This document shows positions 46,376-56,104 of a stretch of DNA of 64,000 nt, in pieces. This DNA comes from Stella humosa. Its GTDB lineage: Bacteria; Pseudomonadota; Alphaproteobacteria; ATCC43930; Allostellaceae. The notes beneath the pieces were generated by a model. The model made no database searches. It saw only the letters and a program-made list of their open reading frames with translations, and was not told where the DNA came from. Within the stretch, counting starts at the first letter, position 1. Each line of letters starts with the position of its first letter. The position numbers and the translations under genes are program-made. Location: contig NZ_AP019700.1 of assembly GCF_006738645.1 (NCBI RefSeq), forward strand, positions 5,514,351-5,578,350, written 5' to 3'.

Positions 46376-47929
46376 TCAAGCGCGCCGCCGCCGCAGCATC
46401 CCCCGCAGCTCCGAAGGGTGGGCCGCCCCGAGGGCCAGCGCCGCCGCGCCATAACCGGCAATGCCGATCGCAACTAGGCCGCCCAAGCCAGCGAAGCGAC
46501 CGACGGGGCCGGCCGCCGCCAGCCAGCCACCGATCAGCCAATCGGCCGCCCAGAGCAGCCCGGCCATGACCGCGACCGCCGCCAGGATGCGCGGCAGCCG
46601 GGCCAGCATCGCCCGGTCGGGCCGGAAATGGCCGCGCCGGCCAAGGATCGCCAGCATGACCGCCAGCGACAGCCATCCGGCCACCGTGGTCGCCAGCGCC
46701 ACCCCGACATGGCCGAGCGGTGCCATCAGAGCCAGGGTCAGCCCGGCATTCACCAGGAAGGACATGGCGGCAATGCGCACCGGGGTGCTCGTGTCCTCAC
46801 GCGCGAAGAAACCGACGACGACGACACGGCTCAGCACGAAGGCCGGCAATCCGCACGCATAGGCGATCAGCGCCGCGGACGTGGCCGCGGTATCTTCCGG
46901 CCCGAAGGCGCCGCGCTCGTAGAGCGTGCGGACGATCGGGTGAGCCAGGACGGCCAGGGCCATCGCGGCTGGCAAGGTGACGACGAGCGCCATCGCCATG
47001 CCCTGGCCGTGGGTCTTGTGCGCGGTCTCGGGCGTGGCCGAGCGCAGCTCGCGGGCAAGCTGCGGCAGGACGGCGGTGGCAACCGCGATGCCGACGATGC
47101 CGAGCGGGAGCTGGTTCAGCCGGTCGGCATAGTAGAGATGGGCGATGGCACCGGCCGGGAGCAGCGAGGCCAGCATGGTCGAGACGAGCAGGTTGATCTG
47201 GGTGATGCCCGCCCCGATCACCCCCGGCCCCATCAGCCGCAGCAGGCGGCGGGTGTCGGGCGTCAGCCGGGGCCATGGCAGCCCGAGCGGAATGCCGGCG
47301 CGCGCTGCCGCCATGGCGAGCCACAGGAACTGCAGCACGCCCGCCACCGCCACCCCCCACGCCAGCGCGTGGCCCGGCGTCGGGAAGCGGTCGGCGAACA
47401 GCATCAACGCCACGATCAGCGACAGGTTGAGCAGGATCGGTGCGGAGGCCTGGGCCGCGAAACGGTCGAGCGCGTTGAGGACGCCGCCATAGAGCGCCAC
47501 CAGCGAGATGAAGGCGAGGTAGGGGAAGGTGATGCGCGTCAGGTCGACGGCCAGCGCGAAGCGCAGCGGCTCGTCGGCGAAGCCGGGCGCGATCGCGCGC
47601 ACCACCCAGGGCATCGCCAGTTCGGCCGCCACGACCAGCGCCAGCAGGACGACCAGCAGGAAGGCCAGTGCATCCTCGGCGAAGACCCGCGCCTCGGCCC
47701 GGCCGCGCTGGGCCGCCCGGCCCGCGAACAGCGGCACGAAGGCAGCGCTGAAGGCGCCCTCGGCGAAGAGCGCCCGGAACAGGTTGGGCAGCCGCAATGC
47801 CACCACGAAGGCATCGGCAACCGGCCCCGCGCCGAGGAAGGCCGCGGTCAGCACCTCGCGGGCGAAGCCCAGAACCCGGCTGACGGCGGTATAGCCGCCC
47901 ACCGTCGCCACCCGCTGCAGCAACGCCAT
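46376..47929 (-). CDS. murJ: Lipid II flippase MurJ
   Basis: 517 residues with about 14 membrane segments of the MOP superfamily. The N-terminus [66 protein letters not shown] is highly characteristic; the conserved Arg residues of the central cavity lie here. It flips lipid II across the inner membrane for peptidoglycan synthesis. It lies between HIT and trpS. Confidence 0.96.
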   Translation of the reverse strand: MALLQRVATVGGYTAVSRVLGFAREVLTAAFLGAGPVADAFVVALRLPNLFRALFAEGAFSAAFVPLFAGRAAQRGRAEARVFAEDALAFLLVVLLALVVAAELAMPWVVRAIAPGFADEPLRFALAVDLTRITFPYLAFISLVALYGGVLNALDRFAAQASAPILLNLSLIVALMLFADRFPTPGHALAWGVAVAGVLQFLWLAMAAARAGIPLGLPWPRLTPDTRRLLRLMGPGVIGAGITQINLLVSTMLASLLPAGAIAHLYYADRLNQLPLGIVGIAVATAVLPQLARELRSATPETAHKTHGQGMAMALVVTLPAAMALAVLAHPIVRTLYERGAFGPEDTAATSAALIAYACGLPAFVLSRVVVVGFFAREDTSTPVRIAAMSFLVNAGLTLALMAPLGHVGVALATTVAGWLSLAVMLAILGRRGHFRPDRAMLARLPRILAAVAVMAGLLWAADWLIGGWLAAAGPVGRFAGLGGLVAIGIAGYGAAALALGAAHPSELRGMLRRRRA

Positions 47930-47968
47930 GCGATCGGCCCTCCGGCCCAGCCGTCTATCGGCCGGGCG

Positions 47969-48343
47969 CTATTCCTCGGCGGCCCGCGGCAGCATCCGCC
48001 CGAGATCGCGCCCGCCGACCAGATGGACGTGGAAATGCGGCACTTCCTGCCGGCCGTCGGCGCCATGGTTCGCCAGCAGGCGATGGCCCGAGGCATCGAT
48101 GCCACGCTCGCGCGCGATGCGCCCGATGGCGCGGACGAAGGCCACGATCTCCGCCTCGCTCGCCGCTTCGGCGAAGTCCTGGGCCGAGGTGTAGTGGCCT
48201 TTGGGGATCACCAGCACATGGGTCGGCGCCAGCGGCCGGATATCGTCGAAGGCCAGGACATGCTCGTCCTCAAAGACCTTCCGGCAGGGGATCTCGCCGC
48301 GCAGGATGCGGGCGAAGATATTCGAATCGTCGTAGGCCATCAT
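47969..48343 (-). CDS. HIT family (histidine triad) hydrolase
   Basis: 124 residues from the first of two tandem ATGs (48343; MMAYDDSNIFARILRGEIPC). The active-site triad is HFHVHL near residue 103, preceded by HVLVIPKGHY and RLLANHGADGRQEV. It belongs to the HINT/HinT branch that hydrolyses purine nucleoside phosphoramidates. It is commonly placed after hisE in alphaproteobacteria; 45 bases separate them here. Confidence 0.92.
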   Translation of the reverse strand: MMAYDDSNIFARILRGEIPCRKVFEDEHVLAFDDIRPLAPTHVLVIPKGHYTSAQDFAEAASEAEIVAFVRAIGRIARERGIDASGHRLLANHGADGRQEVPHFHVHLVGGRDLGRMLPRAAEE

Positions 48344-48388
48344 TCCCACCTTCAGCCGACTGTCCGGTTGCGGGCGCTCGCCTGATGC

Positions 48389-48751
48389 TCAGGCCGGCGG
48401 GCGGGCCGCCTTCTCGGCGATCCCCGACCGCCCTTCCCGGCGCGCCAGCGCGGTCCATACGGCGTCGGGGCTGACGCCTGCCGACGCCCACAGCACCAGC
48501 AGATGATAGAGCAGGTCGGCGCTCTCGTCGGCCAGGCGATCGGGCCGGCCCAGCACCGCCTCGATCACGGCCTCGACCGCCTCCTCGCCCAGCTTCTTGG
48601 CGGCGGCGGGCGCCCCGCCCGCCAGCAGCTTGGCCGTGTAGGAGCTCGCAGGGTCCGCACCCCGGCGGGCGTCGATCGTGGCGAACAGCCGGTCGAGCAC
48701 CCGGGCATCGGGAGAGGGGCCATCGAGGGTGGCGGCGTCGAGGTCCGTCAT
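48389..48751 (-). CDS. hisE: Phosphoribosyl-ATP pyrophosphatase HisE
   Basis: 120 residues. Second step of histidine synthesis, hydrolysis of PR-ATP to PR-AMP. The signature is [32 protein letters not shown] followed by [19 protein letters not shown]. It is stand-alone, not fused to HisI, and translationally coupled to hisF by a 4-base overlap. HisI is not in this window. Confidence 0.95.
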   Translation of the reverse strand: MTDLDAATLDGPSPDARVLDRLFATIDARRGADPASSYTAKLLAGGAPAAAKKLGEEAVEAVIEAVLGRPDRLADESADLLYHLLVLWASAGVSPDAVWTALARREGRSGIAEKAARPPA

Positions 48752-49506
48752 GGCCGCATCGGGATGCCGGCGGCCGACAAGTGCGCCTTCGCCTCAGCAA
48801 TCGTGTAGGTGCCGAAATGGAAGATGGACGCTGCCAGCACCGCCGAGGCGTGGCCGTCGCGGATGCCGTCCACCAGATGGTCGAGGTTGCCGACCCCGCC
48901 CGATGCGATGACTGGCACGGTGACGGCATCGGACACGGCCTGGGTCAGGCCGATGTCGAAGCCGCGGCCGGTGCCGTCGCGGTCCATCGAGGTCAGCAGC
49001 AGTTCGCCTGCCCCCAGATCGACCATGCGGCGGGCCCATTCGACGGCATCCAGCCCGGTCGCGCGGCGGCCGCCATGGGTGAAGACCTCCCACCGGCCGG
49101 GCGCAGTCGCCTTGGCGTCGATGGCGACGACGATGCACTGCACGCCGAACTTCTCGGCCCCCTCGGCCACGAATTCCGGCCGGGTCACGGCCGCGGTGTT
49201 GATCGACACCTTGTCCGCACCGGCCAGCAGCAGCTCGCGGATGTCGGTCAGCGTGCGAACCCCGCCGCCGACCGTCAGGGGCATGAAGCATTCCTCGGCC
49301 GTGCGCGAGACGACATCGAAGATGGTTCGCCGGTCCTCGTGGCTGGCGGTGATATCGAGGAAGCACAGCTCGTCGGCGCCGGCCTTGTCGTAGACGCGCG
49401 CCTGCTCCACCGGGTCGCCGGCATCGACCAGATCGACAAACTGCACGCCTTTGACCACGCGGCCGTCCTTGACGTCGAGGCAGGGGATGATGCGGGCCTT
49501 CAGCAT
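48748..49506 (-). CDS. hisF: Imidazole glycerol phosphate synthase, cyclase subunit HisF
   Basis: 252 residues, TIM barrel. Catalytic Asp11 in [19 protein letters not shown] and the second Asp in [10 protein letters not shown] are visible, with [14 protein letters not shown] near 180. It uses ammonia from HisH to make ImGP and AICAR. It lies 2 bases after hisA. Confidence 0.97.
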   Translation of the reverse strand: MLKARIIPCLDVKDGRVVKGVQFVDLVDAGDPVEQARVYDKAGADELCFLDITASHEDRRTIFDVVSRTAEECFMPLTVGGGVRTLTDIRELLLAGADKVSINTAAVTRPEFVAEGAEKFGVQCIVVAIDAKATAPGRWEVFTHGGRRATGLDAVEWARRMVDLGAGELLLTSMDRDGTGRGFDIGLTQAVSDAVTVPVIASGGVGNLDHLVDGIRDGHASAVLAASIFHFGTYTIAEAKAHLSAAGIPMRP

Positions 49507-49508
49507 GG

Positions 49509-50228
49509 CTAGGCCGCCAGCGCCTGCAGGGCCTCGTCGGGCGCCAGCCGGCCGTCATAGAGGGCCCGCCCGACGACGACGCCGGCAATGACGCCGGTCG
49601 CCTTCACGGCGTGGATGTCGGCGATGCCGGCCACGCCGCCAGAGGCGATCACGGGGATCGAGACCGCGCGGGCCAGTTCGGCCGTGGCCTCGACATTGAC
49701 GCCGACCAGCGCACCGTCGCGGTCGATGTCGGTGTAGATGATCGCGGCCACGCCAGCATCCTCGAAGCGGCGCGCGAGATCGAGTGCGGTCGTCTCGGCC
49801 GTCTCGACCCAGCCTTCGACCGCGACCCGGCCGCCGCGGGCATCGATGCCGACCACGACCCGGCCGGGATGAAGCCGGCCGGCCGCGCGCACCAGGTCGG
49901 GATCGCGCAGGGCGACCGTGCCCAGGATGACGCGGCGGATGCCGGCCGCGAGCCAGCGCTCGATCGCCGCCATGTCGCGGATGCCGCCGCCGAGCTGCAC
50001 CGGCACGTCGACCGCCGCCAGGATGGCGGCCACCGCCGCCTGGTTGACCGCGCGCCCATGGATGGCGCCGTCGAGGTCGACCAAATGCAGCCACGGGAAC
50101 CCGGCCTGGGCGAAGAGCTGCGCCTGGGCTGCCGGGTCGTCGTTGTAGACGGTGGCCTGGTCCATCGCGCCGCGCAGCAACCGCACGCAGCGCCCCTCCT
50201 TCAGGTCGATGGCAGGGTAGAGGATCAC
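49509..50228 (-). CDS. hisA: ProFAR isomerase HisA
   Basis: 239 residues starting at GTG 50228 ([19 protein letters not shown] with catalytic Asp8). This start overlaps the GNAT stop by 4 bases and removes a non-native 26-residue extension. It has [28 protein letters not shown] and [14 protein letters not shown] (second Asp). It isomerises ProFAR in histidine synthesis. Confidence 0.96.
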   Translation of the reverse strand: MILYPAIDLKEGRCVRLLRGAMDQATVYNDDPAAQAQLFAQAGFPWLHLVDLDGAIHGRAVNQAAVAAILAAVDVPVQLGGGIRDMAAIERWLAAGIRRVILGTVALRDPDLVRAAGRLHPGRVVVGIDARGGRVAVEGWVETAETTALDLARRFEDAGVAAIIYTDIDRDGALVGVNVEATAELARAVSIPVIASGGVAGIADIHAVKATGVIAGVVVGRALYDGRLAPDEALQALAA

Positions 50229-50764
50229 TGGTCCAGCCTCTTGTAATAGTAGCGTCCGGCCACCGGCGCGCCGTCGACGACGGCATAGAGGGGATGGGTC
50301 CCCCAATGGACGAAGCCCAGATTCTCGTAGTGGGCGATGGCGGCGGTCTGCGTCTCTCGGACATCGAGGTTGAGGAGCTGGTAGCCCTCGTCCCGGGCCG
50401 CCGCGCAGACCGTGACGACGAGTTCGCGGGCCAGCCCGTGCCCGCGCGCCCAGGGCGCCACGAAATGGGTCGTCATGGTGGCCGCGTGGGCCTGTACCTC
50501 GTTATGGCGCGAGGGGCGCGACATCTGGGCGGACGCGGCGATGACGCCGTCGAGCCGACCGACGAACAACCGGCGCTCGGGCACCAGCAGCACGCCCTTC
50601 CAGTAGGCCTCCATGACCTGGCGCGGCGGCGGCGTCAGCCAGCCGAAGCCGCCGCCGGCGCGGATCGCCGCCTCGGCGGCGTCGCACAGGTCCGCCAGGT
50701 CGCCCTTGGCGAAGCGAGTCATCTCCTCGATGCCGATCGTCGCGGCCAGGCTGTTCACGCTCAT
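50225..50764 (-). CDS. GNAT family acetyltransferase inside the his operon
   Basis: 179 residues. The C-terminal GNAT core reads [64 protein letters not shown]. The N-terminus has [29 protein letters not shown], a pattern I associate with this his-linked alphaproteobacterial group. The start at 50764 gives a 4-base overlap with hisH, and the stop overlaps hisA by 4, so it is coupled on both sides. The substrate is unknown; a link to histidine metabolism is inferred from coupling only. Confidence 0.85.
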   Translation of the reverse strand: MSVNSLAATIGIEEMTRFAKGDLADLCDAAEAAIRAGGGFGWLTPPPRQVMEAYWKGVLLVPERRLFVGRLDGVIAASAQMSRPSRHNEVQAHAATMTTHFVAPWARGHGLARELVVTVCAAARDEGYQLLNLDVRETQTAAIAHYENLGFVHWGTHPLYAVVDGAPVAGRYYYKRLDQ

Positions 50765-51402
50765 GGCCGCCATGCCAGGAAGGATGCGAGCAGGCCGAGG
50801 CCAGCCGCCTGGCTCTTCTCGGGGTGGAACTGCGTGCCGATCAGGTTGTCGCGGCCGACGACGGCCGCGATCGGGCCGCCATAGTCGGTTTCGACCAGCA
50901 GGTCGGCCGGCCGCTCCGGCCGGATGGCATAGCTGTGCACGAAATAGACGTGGTCGCCCTGGCGGAGGTCGCGCAGCACCGGGTGGCCGGGCACCGGCCC
51001 CAGTTCGTTCCATCCCATGTGTGGGATCTTCAGTTGCGGATCGGTCGGCTGGATCACGCGCACCTCGCCCGCGATCCATCCCAGGCCGGGATGGACGCCG
51101 TGCTCGACGCCGCGCTCGGCCATCAGCTGCATGCCGACGCAGATGCCGAGGAAGGGACGGCCGCCGCGATGCACCGCCTCTTCCAGCGCCTCTATCATGC
51201 CGGGCACGTCACCCAGGCCCCGCCGGCAGTCGCCGAACGCCCCCACGCCCGGCAGCACCACATGATCGGCGCGGCGCACGATATCGGGATCGGCGGTGAC
51301 GGCGACCGGGCGCGGGTCGCCCGAATCGCGGGCGGCGCGCGCCAGCGCCTTGGCGGCCGAGCGCAGGTTGCCCGACCCGTAGTCGACGACGGCGATGGTC
51401 AT
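50761..51402 (-). CDS. hisH: Imidazole glycerol phosphate synthase, glutaminase subunit HisH
   Basis: 213 residues. Class I glutamine amidotransferase with Cys88 in [15 protein letters not shown] and the His/Glu pair in [10 protein letters not shown]. It supplies ammonia to HisF. The ATG at 51402 gives the standard N-terminus [15 protein letters not shown]. It lies 10 bases after the DUF2628 gene. Confidence 0.97.
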   Translation of the reverse strand: MTIAVVDYGSGNLRSAAKALARAARDSGDPRPVAVTADPDIVRRADHVVLPGVGAFGDCRRGLGDVPGMIEALEEAVHRGGRPFLGICVGMQLMAERGVEHGVHPGLGWIAGEVRVIQPTDPQLKIPHMGWNELGPVPGHPVLRDLRQGDHVYFVHSYAIRPERPADLLVETDYGGPIAAVVGRDNLIGTQFHPEKSQAAGLGLLASFLAWRP

Positions 51403-51412
51403 GCTGCACCCG

Positions 51413-51784
51413 TCATGCGTAGGCCCCGTCCCAGCCCTGGCGGCGGTCGGCCCAGCGCCGCAGCGCGGCATCGGCCGAGCGGCCGGTCGTGGGGCCGTCC
51501 TCGACATAGCCGCGCCAGTAGAGCTGCCGGCGGAACAGGTCGTTGGCCTCGGCCGCGAAGAGGAACCGGAAGGCCACGGTCACCAGGCCCGCCTCGGTCG
51601 TGCCGAGCCAGCCATGCACCCAGGCCGCCACCAGCAGCAGGTCCGCCGCCAGCACCAGCAGGGTCAGCAGCCACAGGCGATGGCCGGCCGCCCACAGGAT
51701 CGGCAGCGGCAGCGCCGACCAGGCGAAGCCCTCGCGCACGGCGATCGCGTCGTCGGCACGGACATGGACCGAATAGACCCGCAT
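51413..51784 (-). CDS. DUF2628 membrane protein
   Basis: 123 residues: [38 protein letters not shown], two or three hydrophobic segments (~25-60 and ~65-85), then [23 protein letters not shown], the DUF2628 pattern. The function is unknown. It is placed between hisB and hisH with gaps of 4 and 10 bases, a position shared by many Rhodospirillales his operons. Confidence 0.85.
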   Translation of the reverse strand: MRVYSVHVRADDAIAVREGFAWSALPLPILWAAGHRLWLLTLLVLAADLLLVAAWVHGWLGTTEAGLVTVAFRFLFAAEANDLFRRQLYWRGYVEDGPTTGRSADAALRRWADRRQGWDGAYA

Positions 51785-51788
51785 CGGA

Positions 51789-52376
51789 CTAGAGGACGCC
51801 CTTGGTCGAGGGCACCGAGCCCGCCTGGCGCGGATCCAGCGTCATCGCCGCGCGCAGCGCCCGGGCCAGGCCCTTGAAGCAGCTTTCGACGATGTGATGG
51901 TTGTTCTCGCCGTAGAGATTCTCGATATGCAGCGTCAGCCCGGCGTTCTGGGCGAAGGCCTGGAACCATTCCTTGAACAGCTCGGTGTCCATGTCGCCCA
52001 ACTTGGGGCGGGTGAAGACCACCTTCCAGATCAGGTAGGGCCGGTTCGAGGCATCGAGCGCCACGCGCGTCAGCGTCTCGTCCATCGGGATCAGCGCATC
52101 GCCCCAACGGGTGATGCCCTTGCGGTCGCCGGCCGCCTGGGCGAAGGCCTGGCCCAGCGCGATGCCGACGTCCTCGGTCGTGTGATGGAAATCGATATGC
52201 AGGTCGCCTTCGGCCCGCACCTTGATGTCGAACAGCCCGTGGCGCGCGAGCTGGTCCAGCATGTGGTCGAGAAAACCGATACCGGTCGCGACATCGGCCG
52301 TGCCGCTGCCGTCGAGGTCGACGGACACGGCGATGCGCGTCTCCTTGGTGTTGCGCTCCACGGTGGCGCGGCGCAT
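51789..52376 (-). CDS. hisB: Imidazoleglycerol-phosphate dehydratase HisB
   Basis: 195 residues, monofunctional IGPD. Metal-binding repeats: [30 protein letters not shown] and [23 protein letters not shown]. It starts [15 protein letters not shown] at 52376. First gene of the minus-strand his operon, divergent from hslV. A TATAGA at 52419-52414 on the minus strand could be its -10 box, with no clear -35. Confidence 0.97.
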   Translation of the reverse strand: MRRATVERNTKETRIAVSVDLDGSGTADVATGIGFLDHMLDQLARHGLFDIKVRAEGDLHIDFHHTTEDVGIALGQAFAQAAGDRKGITRWGDALIPMDETLTRVALDASNRPYLIWKVVFTRPKLGDMDTELFKEWFQAFAQNAGLTLHIENLYGENNHHIVESCFKGLARALRAAMTLDPRQAGSVPSTKGVL

Positions 52377-52493
52377 GGGCGTCCTCGGATGGTGGCCTGG
52401 GGGTTCCGGCCGTTCTATAGCCCGAAGCGCCCGCCCGCGCCACCCGAAGCGGGCCATCGGGACCGCGGCCGCCGCCGGTGCGGCGCCTGCGCT

Positions 52494-52522
52494 CTTGATC
52501 GCGGGCGCGCCGCCCCCCATCC
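52494..52522 (+). promoter_or_regulatory. Heat-shock sigma-32 (RpoH)-type promoter of hslVU
   Basis: CTTGATC at 52494-52500, a 14-base spacer, and CCCCATCC at 52515-52522 closely match the sigma-32 pattern CTTGAAA-N11-16-CCCCATNT. Position is apt: it faces hslVU, a known heat-shock operon, and leaves an untranslated leader of about 70 bases. That leader contains a 6-bp hairpin (52555-52560 / 52565-52570, loop CGTC), alternatively an outer 7-bp pairing (52552-52558 / 52577-52583). Confidence 0.65.
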
Positions 52523-52601
52523 TCTTGGCCGCAACCATTCCGATCGCGCGCGGCCGGGACCGTCGTCCCGCCGCGACCCGGCCCCCAACATCAAGAGACG
52601 A

Positions 52602-53150
52602 ATGACAGACCGCGAGCCCCCCGCCTGGCACGGCACAACCATCCTTTGCGTCCGCAAGGCCGGGCGCGTCGCCATGGCCGGCGATGGACAGGTGTCGATG
52701 GGCCAGACGGTGATGAAATCGAACGCCCGCAAGGTGCGCCGCATCGGCAATGGCAGCATCATCGCCGGATTTGCCGGCGCCACGGCGGACGCCTTCACCC
52801 TGTTCGAGCGCCTGGAAGCCAAGCTGGAGGCCCATCCGAGCCAGTTGGCGCGCGCTTGCGTCGAGTTGGCCAAGGACTGGCGGACCGACCGCTACCTGCG
52901 CCGACTGGAGGCGATGATGGCGGTGGCCGACGGCAACGTGTCGCTGCTGCTGTCGGGCAATGGCGACGTGCTGGAGCCCGAGGACGGCATCATCGCCATC
53001 GGCTCCGGCGGGTCCTATGCGCTGGCCGCCGCGCGCGCGCTGATCGACCGCGACGACATGGATGCCGAGGCGATCGCCCGCCGTTCGCTCGCCATTGCGG
53101 CAGAAATCTGCGTCTACACCAACGACAAGATCATCGTCGAAGCCCTATGA
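52602..53150 (+). CDS. hslV: ATP-dependent protease peptidase subunit HslV
   Basis: 182 residues. A short propeptide ([11 protein letters not shown]) precedes the catalytic Thr12 of [28 protein letters not shown], as expected for this proteasome-like N-terminal threonine hydrolase. [15 protein letters not shown] is the conserved late motif. It forms dodecamers capped by HslU and degrades misfolded proteins. An AAGAGACGA ribosome site precedes the ATG; the stop overlaps hslU by 4 bases. Confidence 0.97.
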   Translation: MTDREPPAWHGTTILCVRKAGRVAMAGDGQVSMGQTVMKSNARKVRRIGNGSIIAGFAGATADAFTLFERLEAKLEAHPSQLARACVELAKDWRTDRYLRRLEAMMAVADGNVSLLLSGNGDVLEPEDGIIAIGSGGSYALAAARALIDRDDMDAEAIARRSLAIAAEICVYTNDKIIVEAL

Positions 53151-54463
53151 CCGACTTTTCCCCCCGCGAGATCGTCTCCGAGCTGGACCGCCACATCGTC
53201 GGCCAGAACGACGCCAAGCGCGCCGTCGCCATCGCCCTGCGCAACCGCTGGCGCCGCCAGCAGCTGCCCGAGGACCTGCGCGAGGAGGTCCTGCCCAAGA
53301 ACATCCTGATGATCGGGCCGACCGGCGTCGGCAAGACCGAGATCGCCCGGCGCTTGGCGAAGCTGGCCCAGGCGCCCTTCCTGAAGGTCGAGGCGACCAA
53401 GTTCACCGAGGTCGGCTATGTCGGCCGCGACGTCGAGCAGATCATCCGCGACCTGATCGAGATCGCGATCCAGATGACCAAGGACCGGCTGCGCAAGGAG
53501 GTCGAATCGAAGGCCGAGCTGCGGGCCGAGGAGCGCGTGCTGGACGCCCTGGTGGGCGACAATGCCAGTGCCGAGACGCGCCAGAAGTTCCGCAAGATGT
53601 TGCGCGAGGGCCAGATCGACGATCGCGAGATCGAGCTGCAGGTGGCCGACGGCAACCCGCTCGGCCAGCTTCCGACCTTCGAGGTGCCGGGCATGCCGGG
53701 CGCCAGCGTCGGCATGCTGAACCTGGGCGACATCTTCGGCAAGGCCATGGGCGGCCGGACCAAGCCCCGGCGGATGACCGTCAGCCAGTCCTACGAGGTG
53801 CTGATCAAGGAGGAGGTCGAGAAGCTGCTGGACCAGGAGCGGGTGGTGCAGGAGGCGATCCGCGCCGTCGAGCAGAACGGCATCGTCTTCCTGGACGAGA
53901 TCGACAAGATCTGCGCGCGCTCGGGCGAGCGGGTGGGCGGCGACGTCAGCCGCGAGGGCGTCCAGCGCGACCTGCTGCCACTGATCGAAGGCACCACCGT
54001 CAGCACCAAGCACGGCCCGGTGAAGACCGACCATGTGCTGTTCATCGCGTCGGGCGCCTTCCATACGGCCAAGCCGTCCGACCTGCTGCCGGAGCTGCAG
54101 GGCCGGCTGCCGATCCGCGTCAACCTGAACGCGCTCGTCCGCGACGACTTCCGCCGCATCCTGACCGAGCCGCACGCTTGCCTCATCACCCAGTACAAGG
54201 CGCTGCTGAAGACCGAGGAGGTGACGCTCGACTTCACCCCCGACGGCATCGACGCCCTGGCCGACCTGGCCGTCGCGATCAATGCGTCGGTCGAGAATAT
54301 CGGCGCGCGCCGGCTGCACACGGTGATGGAGCGGCTGCTGGAGGAGGTCAGCTTCTCGGCCACCGACAACCCCGACACCACGCTCGTCGTCGATGCCGAC
54401 TATGTCCGCCGGCAGGTGGGCGAGCTGGCCAAGAACACCGACCTGTCGAAGTTCATCCTCTAG
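53147..54463 (+). CDS. hslU: ATP-dependent protease ATPase subunit HslU
   Basis: 438 residues, AAA+ unfoldase. Walker [16 protein letters not shown], pore loop [13 protein letters not shown]-domain (~110-240), Walker [12 protein letters not shown], and the C-terminal NTDLSKFIL tail that docks into HslV. It is coupled to hslV. Confidence 0.98.
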   Translation: MTDFSPREIVSELDRHIVGQNDAKRAVAIALRNRWRRQQLPEDLREEVLPKNILMIGPTGVGKTEIARRLAKLAQAPFLKVEATKFTEVGYVGRDVEQIIRDLIEIAIQMTKDRLRKEVESKAELRAEERVLDALVGDNASAETRQKFRKMLREGQIDDREIELQVADGNPLGQLPTFEVPGMPGASVGMLNLGDIFGKAMGGRTKPRRMTVSQSYEVLIKEEVEKLLDQERVVQEAIRAVEQNGIVFLDEIDKICARSGERVGGDVSREGVQRDLLPLIEGTTVSTKHGPVKTDHVLFIASGAFHTAKPSDLLPELQGRLPIRVNLNALVRDDFRRILTEPHACLITQYKALLKTEEVTLDFTPDGIDALADLAVAINASVENIGARRLHTVMERLLEEVSFSATDNPDTTLVVDADYVRRQVGELAKNTDLSKFIL

Positions 54464-54481
54464 CACCGGGGCGGCGCGCCC

Positions 54482-54985
54482 ATGCTGTTGCCGGCGGCAA
54501 TCCTGGTCCTGGTCGCGGGCGCGCTGGTGGCCTGGTTCGCCCGGCGCCGCCTGCCGCGGCCATGGAACCGGGTCGCCGCCGTGGCGGCACTGGCGCCCGG
54601 TGGCCTGATCGTGGCCGCCCTGGCGGCCGGCCTGGCGACGGGCTGGCTGAACTGTGCCGACCGGCCACTATGGCAACGCCTGACGGATGACGGGCGCTTC
54701 CTGGTGCGGGCGACCGCGATCGCCTGCGAGGGCGGCCAGACCAGCTACAACGTCGTGGTCGAGGAACAGAAGCCGGACGGCGGCGGCAAGGTGCGGGCGA
54801 TCTGGCGCAGCTTCGGCAGCCCGGTGCCGGACGGCGTCGACCACCGCCCGCCCGCCACGTTCGCCATCCGTGCCCATGACGGCAGTCCAGCCCGGCTGCC
54901 GGTGCCGCCGGCCGAAGTGACGCTCGAAGGCAAGGACCTGGCGCCATCGCGCATGTGGTCGTTCCATCTGGGCCGGGCGATCTGA
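54482..54985 (+). CDS. Hypothetical membrane protein
   Basis: 167 residues. Two N-terminal hydrophobic segments (~3-20 and ~33-53) flank a basic loop (FARRRLPRPWNR), followed by a ~110-residue soluble part beginning with NCADRPLWQRLTDDGRFLVRATAIACEGGQTSYNVVVEEQ. I recognise no family. The ATG lies 18 bases after hslU, so it may be expressed with the heat-shock operon. It ends 4 bases from the convergent XRE gene. Confidence 0.6.
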   Translation: MLLPAAILVLVAGALVAWFARRRLPRPWNRVAAVAALAPGGLIVAALAAGLATGWLNCADRPLWQRLTDDGRFLVRATAIACEGGQTSYNVVVEEQKPDGGGKVRAIWRSFGSPVPDGVDHRPPATFAIRAHDGSPARLPVPPAEVTLEGKDLAPSRMWSFHLGRAI

Positions 54986-54989
54986 CCCT

Positions 54990-55415
54990 TCACCCGGCTT
55001 CGGCCGTCTCCGGCTTGGCGACGGGTGCTGCTGCGGCCCGCCGGCGACCCGGCCGCGGGCGCTCTGCCGCGTCGAGCAGGCGGTGCATCGCTTCCACCGT
55101 GGCCGGCGACAAATGCCGCATGCTGCGCGCCATGCGGTTGGCAAGCTCGGTCGCGCGCGGGCCCAGGCCCGAAGTGTCGACCACGACGCGGGGATGCGAC
55201 AGGCGGGCGGCGCGCTCCAGCGCTTCGGCATCGTCCCAGATGATGCCGAAATATTCGCAGACCTGGATGAGGAGGGCGCGGCTCGGCCGTCCCTTGCGGC
55301 CATGCTCCAGCGCCGACAGGTAGGCGGCCGAGATCTGCAGGTCGCACGCCATCGCCTTCAGCGTGATGCCGCGCTCGGCGCGCAGGCCGCGGACGGCTTC
55401 GCCGAACGGCGTCAC
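54990..55415 (-). CDS. XRE family HTH regulator, last gene of the PqqD-HprK-GT cassette
   Basis: 141 residues starting at GTG 55415 (TPFGEAVRGLRAERGITLKAMACDLQISAAYLSALEHGRKGRPSRALLIQVCEYFGI). The HTH occupies ~1-62; the rest has RVVVDTSGLGPRATELANRMARSMRHLSPATVEAMHRLL and a basic, Ala-rich tail. The start overlaps the GT2 stop by 4 bases (GTGA), supporting both the start choice and coupling to the cassette. Related regulators also occur near hslU in other alphaproteobacteria, so its link to the cassette is not certain. Confidence 0.82.
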   Translation of the reverse strand: MTPFGEAVRGLRAERGITLKAMACDLQISAAYLSALEHGRKGRPSRALLIQVCEYFGIIWDDAEALERAARLSHPRVVVDTSGLGPRATELANRMARSMRHLSPATVEAMHRLLDAAERPRPGRRRAAAAPVAKPETAEAG

Positions 55416-56104
55416 GCCGGGCCGGCCCGGCGGCGATGCAGCGAGGCCCGAATCGCCCGCACATAGTCGAGCCGGCGGTCGTCGCCGCGGTGGCGGCCGA
55501 TGTTGGAGAGGTGCAGCCGCCGGTGCAGCACCACCTCCGGCAGCACGGCGTAGCGCAGACCGGCATCGGTCGCCCGCAGGGTCCAACTGATGAACTCCGC
55601 CACCCGCAGGTCCGTCTCGAACACGCCGATCTGCTCGAACACCGTTCGCCGCGCGACCATGGCGCCCGAGATCAGGGCTGGCATCGTGCCCTCGGGAACG
55701 TGCACGGTCTCGCGTTCCTCGGTCGACAGGTCCGGGCTGGCGAACTGGGCGGCGTGGCCGAACACCATCGCCAGCCCCGGGTCGCGGCGCAGCGGTTCCG
55801 TCAGCACCGAACAATGGTCGGGCGACCAGAGGTCGTCGGAATCGAGAAACGCCACATACTCCGAGGTGGTCTCCACCAGCGCGCGGTTGCGCGCGGCACC
55901 GATGCCGCCGGGCGGGATCACCAGGACCTCCGGCCGGAGTGGATGGCGCGCAGCGACGGAGCCGCTGTCGTCGGTCGAGCCGTCATCGACGACGATGACC
56001 CGGGCGGGCGGCTCGTCCTGCGCGGCAACGCTGTCCAGCGCCTCGGTGATGTAACGGGCACCGTCGCGGACGGGCATGATCAGGGTAAGAGAGCCGTCGG
56101 TCAT
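55412..56104 (-). CDS. GT2 family glycosyltransferase (second in cassette)
   Basis: 230 residues, GT-A fold. LTLIMPVRDGARYITEALDSVAAQ at the N-terminus, VVDDGSTDDSG, GIGAARNRALVE and the metal-binding FLDSDDLWSPDH. In the region where many GT2s have an ED base the sequence reads ETDLRVAEFISWTLRATDAGL, followed by LPEVVLHRRLHLSNIGRHR, an ending I associate with GT2s in small peptide/polysaccharide loci. No membrane segments. Donor and acceptor unknown. 4-base overlaps on both sides. Confidence 0.85.
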   Translation of the reverse strand: MTDGSLTLIMPVRDGARYITEALDSVAAQDEPPARVIVVDDGSTDDSGSVAARHPLRPEVLVIPPGGIGAARNRALVETTSEYVAFLDSDDLWSPDHCSVLTEPLRRDPGLAMVFGHAAQFASPDLSTEERETVHVPEGTMPALISGAMVARRTVFEQIGVFETDLRVAEFISWTLRATDAGLRYAVLPEVVLHRRLHLSNIGRHRGDDRRLDYVRAIRASLHRRRAGPA

